Positions 19,744 to 28,688 are shown, numbered from the stretch's first letter. The stretch: 64,000 nucleotides of DNA from Gaiellasilicea sp963763755 (GCA_963763755.1 CAVXQE010000009.1:1-64000); one strand, 5' to 3'. The notes: generated from the letters alone by a model not told the origin. Made by a program: numbers and translations.

Positions 19744-20527
19744 ATGAACAACAAGCATCTTCTGCGTATCGGAGGCGCCGCCGCCGTCCTCGGCGTGATC
19801 GTTCAGCTCGCCGCGGCGATGCTCGAGCCCGGACGGGACGGAGACACTGACAAGGCGATTCGCACCATCGCCGAAAGCGGAGCCTGGACGGGGCGCTGGC
19901 TCGTCCACGTCACGGGCATCGTCCTGATCGTCGTAGCGGTGGCGGTCGTGACGCGCACCTTTTCGGAAGGGCCCGCGAAGGAGTGGGCTCGTCTGGGCCA
20001 GCCGCTGTTCGTCATCGCGGGCGCGCTCGGAGTGGCCGAGGTGCTGGTCGGTGCGAGCACGAAGCACCTTGCGGACGGGTGGGCCGCGGCGGCGCCCGAC
20101 GCGAACCTGTGCGTACCTGGCTGCCTTCGAAGGCACGTGGAACGCGACCGTGAATCTCGATTTCGGCGCGCTGCTCATGCTGGCGCTCTATCTCGCGACG
20201 CTCGCCGCCGCGATCCTGGCAGGCAACGTCTACGCGCGGTGGCTCGGCTGGACCTCGGCGGTCGCCGCTCCGCTCCTGCTCGTCGGGATCGTCCTCGAGC
20301 TGCGATCGCCCGTAGGGACTGCCCTCGGCCTCGTGGGCAACGTGCTCTTCTTCGTCGTGCTGATCGGCCTCGGACTGTCGATGTGGCGACGAGCATCTTC
20401 GCCTGCCACGCACGACGCCGACGGCCGCGTGCCTCGCGACTACGCGGCCACACGAGCCTTCTGCTCGCACGTCGAGCAGGCGAAGGCGCAGATCAAGGCC
20501 GCCGAGGCCGCCGTCGACAACCCGTGA
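19744..20527 (+). CDS. Multi-pass membrane protein of unknown function, one frameshift
   Basis: From ATG 19744 the protein has an N-terminal hydrophobic segment (GAAAVLGVIVQLAAAMLEPG), LVHVTGIVLIVVAVAVVTRT, and PLFVIAGALGVAEVLVGAST. A frame change near 20110 restores YLAAFEGTWNATVNLDFGAL, LMLALYLATLAAAILAGNVY, SAVAAPLLLVGIVLELRSP and LVGNVLFFVVLIGLGLSMWR. That gives about six membrane helices in 260 residues, in a layout like DUF4386 proteins, though this is uncertain. The tail after SMWRRAS is soluble and ends in a helix (HVEQAKAQIKAAEAAVDN). It begins a plus-strand run of envelope proteins. Confidence 0.6.
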
Positions 20528-20550
20528 CCTCGACCGAGATCGGAGGAGAC

Positions 20551-21001
20551 ATGCCCAAGCACCTCGTGGCCATTGCAGCTGTCTTCGTGTCGGCGCTGGC
20601 ACTGCTCGGAGGGCTCGGCTCCGGACACGCGTCCGCGGCCGGCGCGACCGGATGCCCGGCCGACGCGTCGAGCTTCACGGATCCGTGGCTGCTCGTGAGC
20701 GTCGGAGACGGCAGCGTCCGGCTCGCCGACCGTGACGGCGACGGCTCCGTCTGCGTCGCACGAGTCGTCGTGCGCGGCCGCGTACTCACCATCGTCACCG
20801 ACAACACGATCGGCAATCCGAACATCATCCCGCCGGGACCGTGCACCGATCCGTTCGTGCCGTTCGCGATCGGCAACCCCGGACATCCTTCCGGGCATGC
20901 GCGAGATCGACGCGAACGGCGACGGCGTCCTCTGCGGCGGCCTGAGCCTCGCCGCACGCGGGCTGATCATCATCCTCGTCGACAACCCAGTCGTCCGATG
21001 A
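20551..21001 (+). CDS. Secreted protein with D-x-D-G-D calcium-type repeats, one frameshift
   Basis: A GGAGGAG site precedes ATG 20551. Residues 1-30 form a signal peptide (LVAIAAVFVSALALLGGLGS, then HASA before the likely cleavage). The mature part has ADRDGDGSVCVARVV and, after a frame change near 20882, MREIDANGDGVLCGG; each is a D-x-D-G-D-x-x-C calcium-loop-like motif as in excalibur or dockerin-type repeats. Cysteine pairs suggest disulfides outside the cell. The protein ends ARGLIIILVDNPVVR. Its role is unknown. The next secreted protein lies 88 bases downstream. Confidence 0.6.
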
Positions 21002-21088
21002 GGGCTGGGCGAGACATCAACGCCCCCGAACGCGGCTGGCCACGGCGAGGCCGTCCTCAGAGCGTTATCGAGGAACAAGGAGGAGACG

Positions 21089-21547
21089 ATGCTCCGCTTT
21101 ACAACGCTGATCGCGCTCGGTGCGGTCGCCGTCGGCCTCATGGCCGGCAGTGCGACGGCGGGCGCGGTGACGCAGAAGTTCGTCGGCCCGTTCGGCGGTA
21201 CCTCGCCGTGCAATGGCGAGTTCGTGTTCGGCAGCGGCCCCGGGCACGCCGTCTACGAACAGAACGACGGGCACTTCGTGGTGCACTTCGCGATGCGGGT
21301 CAAGGCGACGGGGAGTCTCGGCAACGACTACCTGCTCGCCGTCACCGCCAACGGGCAGTTCGAAGCGCCCACCCTGACGTTCCCGAACGGCACCACCGCG
21401 TTCGACCTGCCGGTACGGCTGGTCGCCGTCTCGCACGGGCGCGCCCCGAACTACGAGAGCCTGTTCACCGTCCGCATCTTCGTCTTCGACGCGGAACCGG
21501 TGGGCTCGACGTTCCTGGGACCTGCGACCGAGACCTGTCTCGGCTGA
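21089..21547 (+). CDS. Secreted protein of unknown function
   Basis: The frame is intact, 152 residues from ATG 21089 with an AAGGAGG site upstream. It begins with a signal peptide (LIALGAVAVGLMAGSATAG) followed by a beta-rich domain: GGTSPCNGEFVFGSG, GHFVVHFAMRVKATGSL and PGPATETCLG-like ending (GPATETCLG). The two cysteines, one near the start of the mature protein and one at the end, probably pair. I recognise no family. It belongs to the plus-strand series of exported proteins between 19.7 and 22.5 kb. Confidence 0.65.
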   Translation: MLRFTTLIALGAVAVGLMAGSATAGAVTQKFVGPFGGTSPCNGEFVFGSGPGHAVYEQNDGHFVVHFAMRVKATGSLGNDYLLAVTANGQFEAPTLTFPNGTTAFDLPVRLVAVSHGRAPNYESLFTVRIFVFDAEPVGSTFLGPATETCLG

Positions 21548-21568
21548 CCATCGAAGGAGGCAAGAGCC

Positions 21569-22488
21569 ATGATCACGATCATTCGCCCTCTCCCGCTGCT
21601 GGCGCTGGTCGGAGCGCTCGCCGCGGTCGTGCTCGCGTTCTGGCTCGCGGGGCCGAGCCGCGCGTCAGTCGGATCGACTGCTGCGGGCATGCCGAAGTCC
21701 TCGTGGAGGCTCGCGCTGACAAGCAACCGGGAGGGCGACTCCGAGATCTACAGCATGGGCGCCGACGGGAGCAGCGCGCGGCGCCTCACACGGACGCCGG
21801 GCTTCGACGGCGCCGGCCCTTGGTCGCCGGACGGCCGGAAGCTCCTCTACTACCGCAACCAGGGCGGCGTCTGGGTCATGAACGCCGACGGGAGCGGCAA
21901 GCGAAACCTGACGCCGAACAACGGGTTCAACGCTCCGGGCTCGTGGTCCCCGAACGGACGGACAGGTCGTCTTCACCACCGACCGGGACGGCAACAACGA
22001 GGTCTACGTCATGAACGCCGACGGAGGCAGGCAGCGGAGTCTCTTGCCGAGCCCCTCCACCCAGGAGTTCGCGGGCAGCTGGTCGCCCGACGGGCGGACG
22101 ATTCTCTTCTCGACCGACCGCGACGGCAACTGGGAGCTCTACGCCATGGGCGCGGACGGAAGCGACGTGCGCAACCTGACGCAGAACGCAGGCCAGGACG
22201 GCCGCGACGGCGGGGTCTTCTGGTCGCCCGACGGGCGCAAGATCGCGTTCGTGACGAATCGCGACAAGAACCGCGAGATCTACGTCATGAACGCCGACGG
22301 CAGCGGACAGCGGCGGCTGACGCGGACCCCCGAGGACGAGTACCTGCTCGGGTGGTCACCGGACGGCAGGAAGATCGCGTTCAGCCGGGACGGCTCGAAG
22401 CCGAGGTGGGCATTCTTCGTCATGAACGCCGACGGGACCGGCGGCACGGCAGGTGAACTGGTCGTTGCCCGGGAAGACGGGAAGCTGA
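21569..22488 (+). CDS. TolB-like beta-propeller protein (PD40 repeats), frameshifted
   Basis: A GGAGG site precedes ATG 21569. The N-terminal anchor or signal is LPLLALVGALAAVVLAFWLA. Then come at least six PD40/WD40-like repeats with the pattern W-S-P-D-G-R-K-I-x-F and Y-V-M-N-A-D-G-S: ALTSNREGDSEIYSMGADGS, GPWSPDGRKLLYY, GSWSPDGRTILFSTDRDGNW, FWSPDGRKIAFVTNRDKNRE and LGWSPDGRKIAFSRDG. Frame changes occur near 21965 and 22445, after which NWSLPGKTGS ends the protein at the TGA 22486-22488. It resembles the propeller of TolB without its N-terminal domain. It is probably an exported binding protein; the partner is unknown. Confidence 0.7.
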
Positions 22489-22543
22489 CGTGCGTGAGTA
22501 GCTCAGAAGACGAAGCCTGAATCGGCTGGGTTGAGCGAGAAAA

Positions 22544-22569
22544 TGGAGGCGGCGGGAATCGAACCCGCG
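22544..22569 (-). repeat. 26-bp copy of the tmRNA 3' end (att-like)
   Basis: These 26 bases are identical, in the same orientation, to 27377-27402, the discriminator base, acceptor strand and T-arm of the ssrA gene. The bases on both sides differ from ssrA, so the match ends exactly with these structural elements. There is no complete tRNA around it: upstream on the minus strand there is no matching acceptor strand or D-arm. Duplicated tRNA/tmRNA 3' ends are the usual scar of site-specific integration. Read on the plus strand it would give the MEAAGIEPA peptide often mis-annotated as a protein. Confidence 0.6.
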
Positions 22570-22636
22570 AAACGTTCCCACCGAACTCGAGCGACAGGAC
22601 GCTCGCACAAGCGAAATAGCGTTTTGCTCAATCTCA

Positions 22637-23038
22637 TCAGCTGCGAATCCCAGCCTCGCCGCCCCGCCGCGCGACCGCCGCGACGAAGAGGAACAGCGCC
22701 GCCGCGGCTGCGGCGCCGAGGAGTCCGGTGGCGAGGCCGTGTTGGGCGGGGATGGCGGCCGCCAGGAGGGCGACGGTCGCGCCGGCGAACGCGAGCAGCG
22801 CAGTGACGAGCAGGCGCCCCACCAGGACGGCGGTGACAGCCGGTCGCTCGACCGCCGCGTCCGGCGCCGCGCCGCGGGACAAAGAGACGAGCTCGAAGAA
22901 GATGAGGACGGCGGCGGCGAGGAGCGGAGTGCTCCAAACGGGGATGTCTTCGCCGTAGAGGACCGCTAGCGCACCGAGGCCGGCGCCGAGGCCGAGCGCC
23001 GCGGCCGCGGCGGCGCGCCGAAGTCGCCTCCCGCTCAT
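22637..23038 (-). CDS. Small membrane protein ending the MoxR operon
   Basis: ATG 23038 overlaps the stop of the DUF58 gene (ATGA). The 133-residue product has four hydrophobic segments: AAALGLGAGLGALAVLYG, TPLLAAAVLIFFELVSLS, LLVTALLAFAGATVALLAAA and ATGLLGAAAAAALFLFVAAV. I recognise no family. Its tight coupling to DUF58 suggests a role in the same membrane complex. An upstream in-frame start exists, but the overlap argues for 23038. The 26-bp tmRNA tail copy lies just downstream. Confidence 0.65.
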   Translation of the reverse strand: MSGRRLRRAAAAAALGLGAGLGALAVLYGEDIPVWSTPLLAAAVLIFFELVSLSRGAAPDAAVERPAVTAVLVGRLLVTALLAFAGATVALLAAAIPAQHGLATGLLGAAAAAALFLFVAAVARRGGEAGIRS

Positions 23039-24280
23039 CGTGCCGCGGCGAGGGCTTCGACGGGAGCGGCGATCGGCTCGTCCGGTCGCCACGAGGCGAG
23101 CGCGATCCCCGCGCCGGCGAGCTGCGTTCGGACCGCGTCCCGCTCGAGCAACCAGGTTCGCCAGGCGAGCGGCCCGGCGGCGGCTTCGGCGTCAGCGAGG
23201 TACGGGAGCGGATCGACCTCGATGATCGAGACCTGGTAGCCGCGGCGGCGGAGATGGAGGAGCGCGCGCGTGACGCGCCAGTCGAGCCGCGGCGTCAGCG
23301 CCACGATCAGCGACTGGGGCGGGAGGATCCGGCGCGGGATGAGGCTCGTGTCGCGCCAGCGATACGTTCGCGCGAGCTCGCTCTCGAGCAACGCGTCCGC
23401 GATCCGATACTGCTGGCGCAGGCCCGAGCCGGGGATGATCCACTCGATGTCGCCGCCGAAGCGGAGGAGCCCGACGCGGTCGCGCTGGCGGAGATAGGCC
23501 TCGCTCAGCGAGGCGGCCGCGCGCACGGCGTGGTCGAGCGTGCTCGCCGCGCTCGTCGCGGCGGCTCCGAGCGCGTCGAGGAAGATGACGACGTCGGAGC
23601 TGCCGCTCGGGCAGCCGATCGTTGACGAGCAGCCGGCCGCGGGCGGCGGTCGCACGCCAGTTGATCCTCCGCGCCCGCTCGCCGGGGGCGAGGAACCGGA
23701 GCTCCGCGAACTCGATGCCTTCGCCGGCGACCGCAGCCGGACGGCTGCCGGTTACCGGCCGTGTCGCCCGCGGCCCGGCGAGCCGTCGCAGCCTCTCGAC
23801 CGACGGGTAGACCCGCAGCGTCGTGGTCGGCTCGACCACGACTTCGACAGAACGGAGGTGAAGCTGATCGCGTGCCAAGAGCCGGATCGAGGCGATGCGG
23901 AAGGCGCCCCAGCGAGGGCAGTTGATCGCGTACTCGAGCGCCCGCGTCTCGCCCGCATGGAGCGCGAGCACGCGCCGCGTAGGCGCTCCATCCCGATCGA
24001 GCCGTTCCGGCAGCCGCAGCTCGACCTCGAGCCAGGGGCATGCGTCCGACGCAGCAAGCGTCAACTCGAGCTTGACCCGCCCGCCCTCGATCACGCGATC
24101 AGCCGAGACTCGGACGGTCGCTTCGGGCAGCCGAGGCGGCCGCGCCGCGAGCCCGAAGAGCAGCGGAACCAGGAAACCGGCCCCGACCGCGACCAGCGCC
24201 GACTGTGCGGTCGCGAGGCCGGCGAGGAGGCCAGCGGAAGCGACGACGAACCAGACGACGGCGCGCTGCTCGAACGTCAC
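23035..24280 (-). CDS. DUF58 domain protein, one frameshift
   Basis: GTG 24280 overlaps the MoxR stop (GTGA). Two membrane helices (AVVWFVVASAGLLAGLATA and ALVAVGAGFLVPLLFGLA) open the protein. A beta-rich domain follows (VIEGGRVKLELTLAAS to RLLARDQLHLRSVEVVVEP). The DUF58 signature GEGIEFAELRFLAPGERARR and RINWRATAARGRLLVN is next, and after a one-base break near 23622 a von Willebrand A-like part reads DVVIFLDALG, RDRVGLLRFGGDIEWIIPG and SLIVALTPRLDWRVTRALL. About 415 residues. DUF58 proteins work with MoxR AAA+ ATPases in protein assembly or maturation at the membrane. Confidence 0.85.
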
Positions 24281-25251
24281 GACGATTCGTCCAGGACAGG
24301 CACAGGAACCGACGCGACGGCCGCCCGCACCGCTTCGGCCGGATCGATCCGCTGCACCCAGAGCTCCGGCGCCAGCGTGAGCCTGTGCGCGAGGGCGGGG
24401 ATCGATACCGCCTTGATGTCGTCCGGCGTGACGAAGTCGCGGCCGAGATACGCGGCGCGAGCGCGGCCCAGCTTCATCAGCGCGAGTGAGCCCCTCGGCG
24501 AGGCGCCGACGGACAGCTGCGGCGAGTCTCTTGTCGCGCGCGCAATCGCGACCGCGTACTCGGCGAGCGGCGGGGCGACGTGCACCTCCTCGATCGCCGC
24601 CTGCATCGCCCGCAGCGCCTGCCGGTCGCAGACGGGCTCGAGCTCGATTCGCTCGCGCCGTCGACGTGAGCGTTCGAGGAGGATGTCGCGCTCCGCGTCC
24701 TCCGACGGGTAGCCGATCGTGACGCGGACGAGGAAACGGTCGAGCTGCGCCTCCGGCAGCGGGTATGTCCCCTCGTACTCGATCGGGTTCTGCGTCGCGA
24801 GGACGAGAAAAGGGGACTCGAGCTGCCGCGTCGTGTTCTCGAGCGTCACCTGCCGCTCTTCCATCGCCTCGAGCAACGCGGCCTGCGTCTTGCCCGGCGC
24901 GCGGTTGATCTCGTCGGCGAGCAGGATGTTCGTGAAGATCGGCCCGGGCTCGAACATGAGGCTGCCGCTGGCGCGGTCGTAGATCGAGGCCCCGGTGACG
25001 TCGCTCGGGATCAGGTCCGGAGTGAACTGGATCCGGGCGAAGTCCATTGCGCACACCTGCGCGAAGGAGCGGGCGAGCAGGGTCTTGCCGAGCCCTGGGA
25101 GATCCTCGATCAGCACGTGGCCGTCGGCGAGCAGCGCGAACAACACCATCTCCACCGCCTCTCGCTTGCCGATGATCGCCTGCTCGACGGCGTCGGCCAC
25201 CGCGGTCGCCAGCTCCTGGACGGCGACGCCTGCCTTCGCCTCCTCGGTCAC
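24277..25251 (-). CDS. MoxR-family AAA+ ATPase
   Basis: The gene is intact, 324 residues from ATG 25251. DLPGLGKTLLARSFA is the Walker A motif and ILLADEINRAPGKTQAALLE the Walker B motif with the MoxR-typical E-I-N-R-A. MEERQVTLENTT, FLVLATQNPIEYEGTYPLPE and AQLDRFLVRV (sensor and arginine-finger region) follow, and GASPRGSLALMKLGRARAAY gives the sensor 2 block. MoxR ATPases are chaperone-like and act with DUF58/VWA partners, here encoded directly downstream. It overlaps both neighbours by four bases inside a five-gene operon. Confidence 0.93.
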   Translation of the reverse strand: MTEEAKAGVAVQELATAVADAVEQAIIGKREAVEMVLFALLADGHVLIEDLPGLGKTLLARSFAQVCAMDFARIQFTPDLIPSDVTGASIYDRASGSLMFEPGPIFTNILLADEINRAPGKTQAALLEAMEERQVTLENTTRQLESPFLVLATQNPIEYEGTYPLPEAQLDRFLVRVTIGYPSEDAERDILLERSRRRRERIELEPVCDRQALRAMQAAIEEVHVAPPLAEYAVAIARATRDSPQLSVGASPRGSLALMKLGRARAAYLGRDFVTPDDIKAVSIPALAHRLTLAPELWVQRIDPAEAVRAAVASVPVPVLDESS

Positions 25252-25730
25252 AGCTGCTCCAGCCGCTCGATCGCCGTTCGCAGGTCGTCGCCGGCGAGAC
25301 CTCGGCCGACGCGGTACGCGGCCGACGGACGGTCAGGGCGGACGATCTCCCACAGCACGTCGCCGAGCAGCTCCTGCGCGCGCCGTGGCGCGAGCGCCAT
25401 GTCGACGCCGCGGCGGCCGAGGCGTGCGGCGACGATCGGGACGAGCAGCGGTCGGAGCGACCGGTCGACGCCGACCTCCGATTGCTCGCTCTCCCGCAGG
25501 TCGTCCGCGATCTGGCGCAGCCGCAACGGCATCATGTGGTCCCGCGCAGGTGGCGGTGGCTGTTGCTTCCGCGCGGGTCGGAGCTCCAGCGCAGCCGCGA
25601 CGGCGAGCGCGGTGACGAGCGCCAGCGCGGAGGCGAGCGCGACCGTCCTGCCCTGCCCGAAGACGAGACCCAAGGCGGTCGCCGCGACACCACCGGCGGT
25701 GACGACGAGCAGCGCGCGGCGTGCGGTCAC
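25248..25730 (-). CDS. Membrane protein of the MoxR operon
   Basis: GTG 25730 overlaps the upstream stop (GTGA), and the gene stop overlaps the MoxR start (ATGA). The 160-residue product begins with two hydrophobic segments (ALLVVTAGGVAATALGLVFG and VALASALALVTALAVAAALE) and continues as a soluble, charged domain (LRLRQIADDLRESEQSEVGV to DDLRTAIERLEQL). I recognise no named family. Proteins of this size with an N-terminal hairpin are common next to MoxR in actinobacteria. It is probably an inner-membrane subunit. Confidence 0.7.
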   Translation of the reverse strand: MTARRALLVVTAGGVAATALGLVFGQGRTVALASALALVTALAVAAALELRPARKQQPPPPARDHMMPLRLRQIADDLRESEQSEVGVDRSLRPLLVPIVAARLGRRGVDMALAPRRAQELLGDVLWEIVRPDRPSAAYRVGRGLAGDDLRTAIERLEQL

Positions 25731-26620
25731 CGCGGCGCCACCTCCGCCTCGATCCGCCGCACCGACGCGATCGCGCGCCGACGGTCGTCCTCGTCCATCG
25801 GGTGCTCGCTGAACCGGGCAATCTCGAAAAGGCCGGTGAGATCGGACGCTGCCGCGGCGCTCGCGCCGAGCACTCGAAGGACGCGGGCCGTGAACTCGGT
25901 CGGGGTCTCGTCCGGCGCTCGCGAGAGCTCGATCGCGCCGAGCGACTCCTCCATGCGCGCGTAGGCGCGCTGGACGGCAAGCCGCGGGTCTCGCTCGGAC
26001 TCCAGGTCTGCGAGCGACCGCCTGAGGCCGAAGCCGACCCGCGCCGCCGCATCGGGAACCACCGCCTGACGTGCGCGCCGCGCGCGCCGACGACGGACGA
26101 AGACTGCCGCCGGCGCGAGCAGGAGCAGTGCGGCCGCCGAGCCGACGACGAGCCACGTCAGCGCGGCGGAGGTCGGGTGTCCCGCCGGAGTGGGGGTGCT
26201 CGTGTGGCCGCGCGGCACGGCGTTCCCGGGCGTGGCGCCGGGCGGTGTCGCCGCATTGGGAACGAGGAACGGCAGAGTGAGGAGCAGGAACAAACCGATC
26301 GCACCACCGACGATCGCAGTGGCTTTCCCGGCCGCCGACAGCGACGCCCCGAGCTCCTCGAGGTCTCTCGCACCGCGCCGTCGCCTCCGTCGCCGGCGCT
26401 TTTCCACCGAGGGCGTCCCGACCCAGACGAGGAGCAGCGACCCGATGACGAGCGCGCCCGCGGCAGCGGCGAGCGCGCGGACGACGCCGACCGGGACCTC
26501 CTGCAGGCCGCCGGCGTGCCATGGTGACCCGCCGCTCGCCAGCGCCACGAGTGACACGAGCAGGAGCCCCACCGCGGTGGCGGCGACCGCTCGCGCGTCG
26601 CTCAGAGGTCTGACTGGCAC
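25727..26620 (-). CDS. Membrane protein with C-terminal DUF4129 domain
   Basis: The frame is intact, 297 residues from ATG 26620, first gene of the MoxR operon. It has membrane segments at about residues 9-30 (AVAATAVGLLLVSLVALASG), 47-66, 103-122 (AIVGGAIGLFLLLTLPFLVP) and 150-174 (LTWLVVGSAAALLLLAPAAV). The cytoplasmic end AVQRAYARMEESLGAIELSR, RAPDETPTEFTARVL and LFEIARFSEHPMDEDD is the DUF4129 domain, which in many bacteria is fused to a TgpA-like transglutaminase. Here no transglutaminase domain is present. An arginine run (KRRRRRRRR) follows the second helix. Confidence 0.8.
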   Translation of the reverse strand: MPVRPLSDARAVAATAVGLLLVSLVALASGGSPWHAGGLQEVPVGVVRALAAAAGALVIGSLLLVWVGTPSVEKRRRRRRRRGARDLEELGASLSAAGKATAIVGGAIGLFLLLTLPFLVPNAATPPGATPGNAVPRGHTSTPTPAGHPTSAALTWLVVGSAAALLLLAPAAVFVRRRRARRARQAVVPDAAARVGFGLRRSLADLESERDPRLAVQRAYARMEESLGAIELSRAPDETPTEFTARVLRVLGASAAAASDLTGLFEIARFSEHPMDEDDRRRAIASVRRIEAEVAPR

Positions 26621-26860
26621 GGCTAGATCATCGTCGATTCGCTTTGCGGAATTCGAGTGCCCGGTGAAATCACAACTTCAGCGGGTTCGAGTACGGTCGG
26701 CGCTGCGGCGCCTACCTCTCATTTAGAAACGACTTCCGTTGCCGCGTTCCCTGTCGGCTTCGGCTCGCATCACTTGACGGCGCAGCGTACGGCAGTCCGT
26801 ACCTCAAGAGACGTGCTGGCTCGCTAGTCGCCGACCCGCTGACGCTTCAGTCTCTCCAGC

Positions 26861-27277
26861 ATGTCGTCCGTCCCACAGAACACACCGGCGCGAACGGTCG
26901 TCCGCGCTCTCGCGCTCAGCCGCTCCGGCGGCTACGTGCTCCTCCGGCGCGCGCCCGACGACCGGTTTGCCGGACACTGGGAGCTCCCGGGCGGCACCGT
27001 CGAGGCCGGCGAGTCGCTCGAGCGGGCGCTCACGCGGGAGCTGCGCGAGGAGGCCGGGCTGACGCCGCTCAGGCCGCCGACGCTCATCTCGACGGCACAC
27101 CGGCGCAGCCCGAACGGCACGCCCCTTCACGAGCACACATTCCGGGTCGAGGCCGCGGGAAGCACGACGCTCTCGCACGAGCACGACGCGTTCTGCCTCT
27201 GGCAGCCCGGCGAGCAGGCGCCGGGCGACCTAACCGAATCGGCCGCTGAGCTCCTCGCCTTCGCCGCGGCGGCGTAG
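26861..27277 (+). CDS. NUDIX hydrolase
   Basis: The gene is intact, 138 residues from ATG 26861. The NUDIX box G-x5-E-x7-R-E-U-x-E-E-x-G-U is complete: GGTVEAGESLERALTREL followed by REEAGL. The N-terminal strand RALALSRSGGYVLLRRAPDD and the glycine-proline turn WELPGG before the box are standard. These enzymes hydrolyse nucleoside diphosphates linked to another group; the substrate cannot be told from sequence. The late part FCLWQPGEQAPGDLTESAAE contains typical surface loops. It lies between the MoxR operon (divergent) and the convergent tmRNA gene, inside the interval bounded by the two tmRNA-tail copies. Confidence 0.9.
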   Translation: MSSVPQNTPARTVVRALALSRSGGYVLLRRAPDDRFAGHWELPGGTVEAGESLERALTRELREEAGLTPLRPPTLISTAHRRSPNGTPLHEHTFRVEAAGSTTLSHEHDAFCLWQPGEQAPGDLTESAAELLAFAAAA

Positions 27278-27376
27278 CGCCACCCTCAACCTCGGCCGCG
27301 ATGCGGGCCGTCCTGGAGGGCGAGAAGTGAATCATTCCCGCCCTCCTATGCAAAATCCCTGCAAACGGTTGGTTAG

Positions 27377-27737
27377 TGGAGGCGGCGGGAATCGAACCCG
27401 CGTCCGCGGACGCACCGGACAAAGCATCTACAAGCGTAGTCTGGGCTTTGATTTCGCCCGGCGGCCGGTTCCCAGACGACCTACCGACGGGCTAGCCATC
27501 CTGAAGCGTCGCGCCGCGGGCGATTGGCTCTCCCTTGGCGCCGAGCCCGAACGTTGGCGCCGCTACCCTGGCCTCGGGCCGAACCAGGAGCGACGTCGCC
27601 AGCTCTAGTTACCTAGGCAGCGATTGCGAGTTCGTTCTTCGCATTTATCTGTTTCCCGGTGGATTTACGAGGCCGACCGGGGACCTCGGCTTGCAGCTCT
27701 ACCGGCGTATCGACCACGTCGAAACCAGGTCGCCCCC
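27377..27737 (-). ncRNA. ssrA: tmRNA (transfer-messenger RNA)
   Basis: The 5' end GGGGGCG (27731-27737) pairs with CGCCTCC near the 3' end (27378-27384), and GACCTGGTTTCGAC follows the acceptor as in all tmRNAs. The 3' T-arm is GCGGGTTCGATTCCCGC. CCA is not encoded. The tag reading frame lies at 27613-27646: AAT GCG AAG AAC GAA CTC GCA ATC GCT GCC then TAG, giving NAKNELAIAA; the exact resume codon is uncertain by one or two codons. The length is 361 nt. It rescues stalled ribosomes together with SmpB (32419-32883). Confidence 0.92.
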
Positions 27738-27767
27738 GTATGTGTGTTCGCTACATAGTGTAGCCGG

Positions 27768-28688
27768 ATGCTGAGAATTCGCGAGATCGCTGAAGACGAG
27801 CTGGAGGAACTGGTCTCCGTCGCGCTGGAGGCCCAGCCGCGAGAGCACGCGACCGCGGCCGGCTTCGTCGACTGGCGCAACCAGGCGGGCGACATGGTCT
27901 GGGTCCTCGCCGAGCGCGACGACGAGACGGTCGGCGCCGGCTACGCGCTCGTCGGCTGGCACAACGCCGCCCGCACCGGGCGATCGGAGCCGCATTCGTC
28001 CCGCCATGACGAACGCGGCGCGGGCGTCGGCATCGCGCTGCTCGACGCGCTCGAGGGCTGGGCTGCCGAGCAAGGGTGCACAGAGCTCGAAGGGCCCGTG
28101 TCGGAGGAGGACGAGGGCAGCCTGGCCTGGGCTGCACGCCACGGCTACCACGAGAGCGGCCGGAATTCCCGGCTCGTACTCGACCTGACGACAGCTGAGA
28201 TCCCCGACCCGTCGCCGCCGGAGGGGATCGAGATCGTGACGTGGGCCGACCGGCCCGAGCTCGCGCAGGGACTCTGGGAGGTCGCCCTCGAGGCGACGCC
28301 TGACATCCCCGGCGAGGAGGAGGGCGACATCGGGACGCTCGAGGAATGGCTCGATCGGGACATGCGAGGCGCGAGCGACGACCCCCGCGCCGTCTTCGCG
28401 GCGCTCGAGCACGAAGAGGTCGTCGGCTACGCCAAGCTCGCATTCTCGGAGGAGAGCACCGAGAGAGCCTTCCACGACCTCACAGGAGTCAGGCGATCCC
28501 ACCGCGGCCGTGGGATCGCGGGAGCGCTCAAGCGGACGCAGATCGCCTGGGCGAAGGCGAACGGCTACACGTCGCTCCAGACCTCGAACGAGGTTCGGAA
28601 CGAGCCGATCCGTCGCCTCAACGAGCGGTACGGCTATGTGCTCGAGCCGGGAGTCGTGATCGTCCGCGGCGGTTTGGGCGCTACCTAG
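27768..28688 (+). CDS. Double GNAT-domain acetyltransferase
   Basis: The gene is intact, 306 residues from ATG 27768, divergent from ssrA by 30 bp. The N-terminal half (to about residue 140) keeps a degenerate GNAT fold (WVLAERDDETVGAGYALVG, then GAGVGIALLDALEGWAAEQG). The C-terminal half has a complete acetyl-CoA site: VFAALEHEEVVGYAKLAFS, VRRSHRGRGIAGALKRTQI (R/Q-x-x-G-x-G/A) and EVRNEPIRRLNERYGYVLEP. Tandem GNAT proteins of this kind occur widely in actinobacteria; the substrate is unknown. Its stop overlaps the convergent coxM stop. Confidence 0.85.
   Translation: MLRIREIAEDELEELVSVALEAQPREHATAAGFVDWRNQAGDMVWVLAERDDETVGAGYALVGWHNAARTGRSEPHSSRHDERGAGVGIALLDALEGWAAEQGCTELEGPVSEEDEGSLAWAARHGYHESGRNSRLVLDLTTAEIPDPSPPEGIEIVTWADRPELAQGLWEVALEATPDIPGEEEGDIGTLEEWLDRDMRGASDDPRAVFAALEHEEVVGYAKLAFSEESTERAFHDLTGVRRSHRGRGIAGALKRTQIAWAKANGYTSLQTSNEVRNEPIRRLNERYGYVLEPGVVIVRGGLGAT

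Noticed and set aside
22531..22640. Complete tRNA gene at the GGAGGCGGCGGGAATC stretch
   Set aside because: Only the T-arm and acceptor strand are present; there is no D-arm, anticodon arm or matching 5' acceptor strand.
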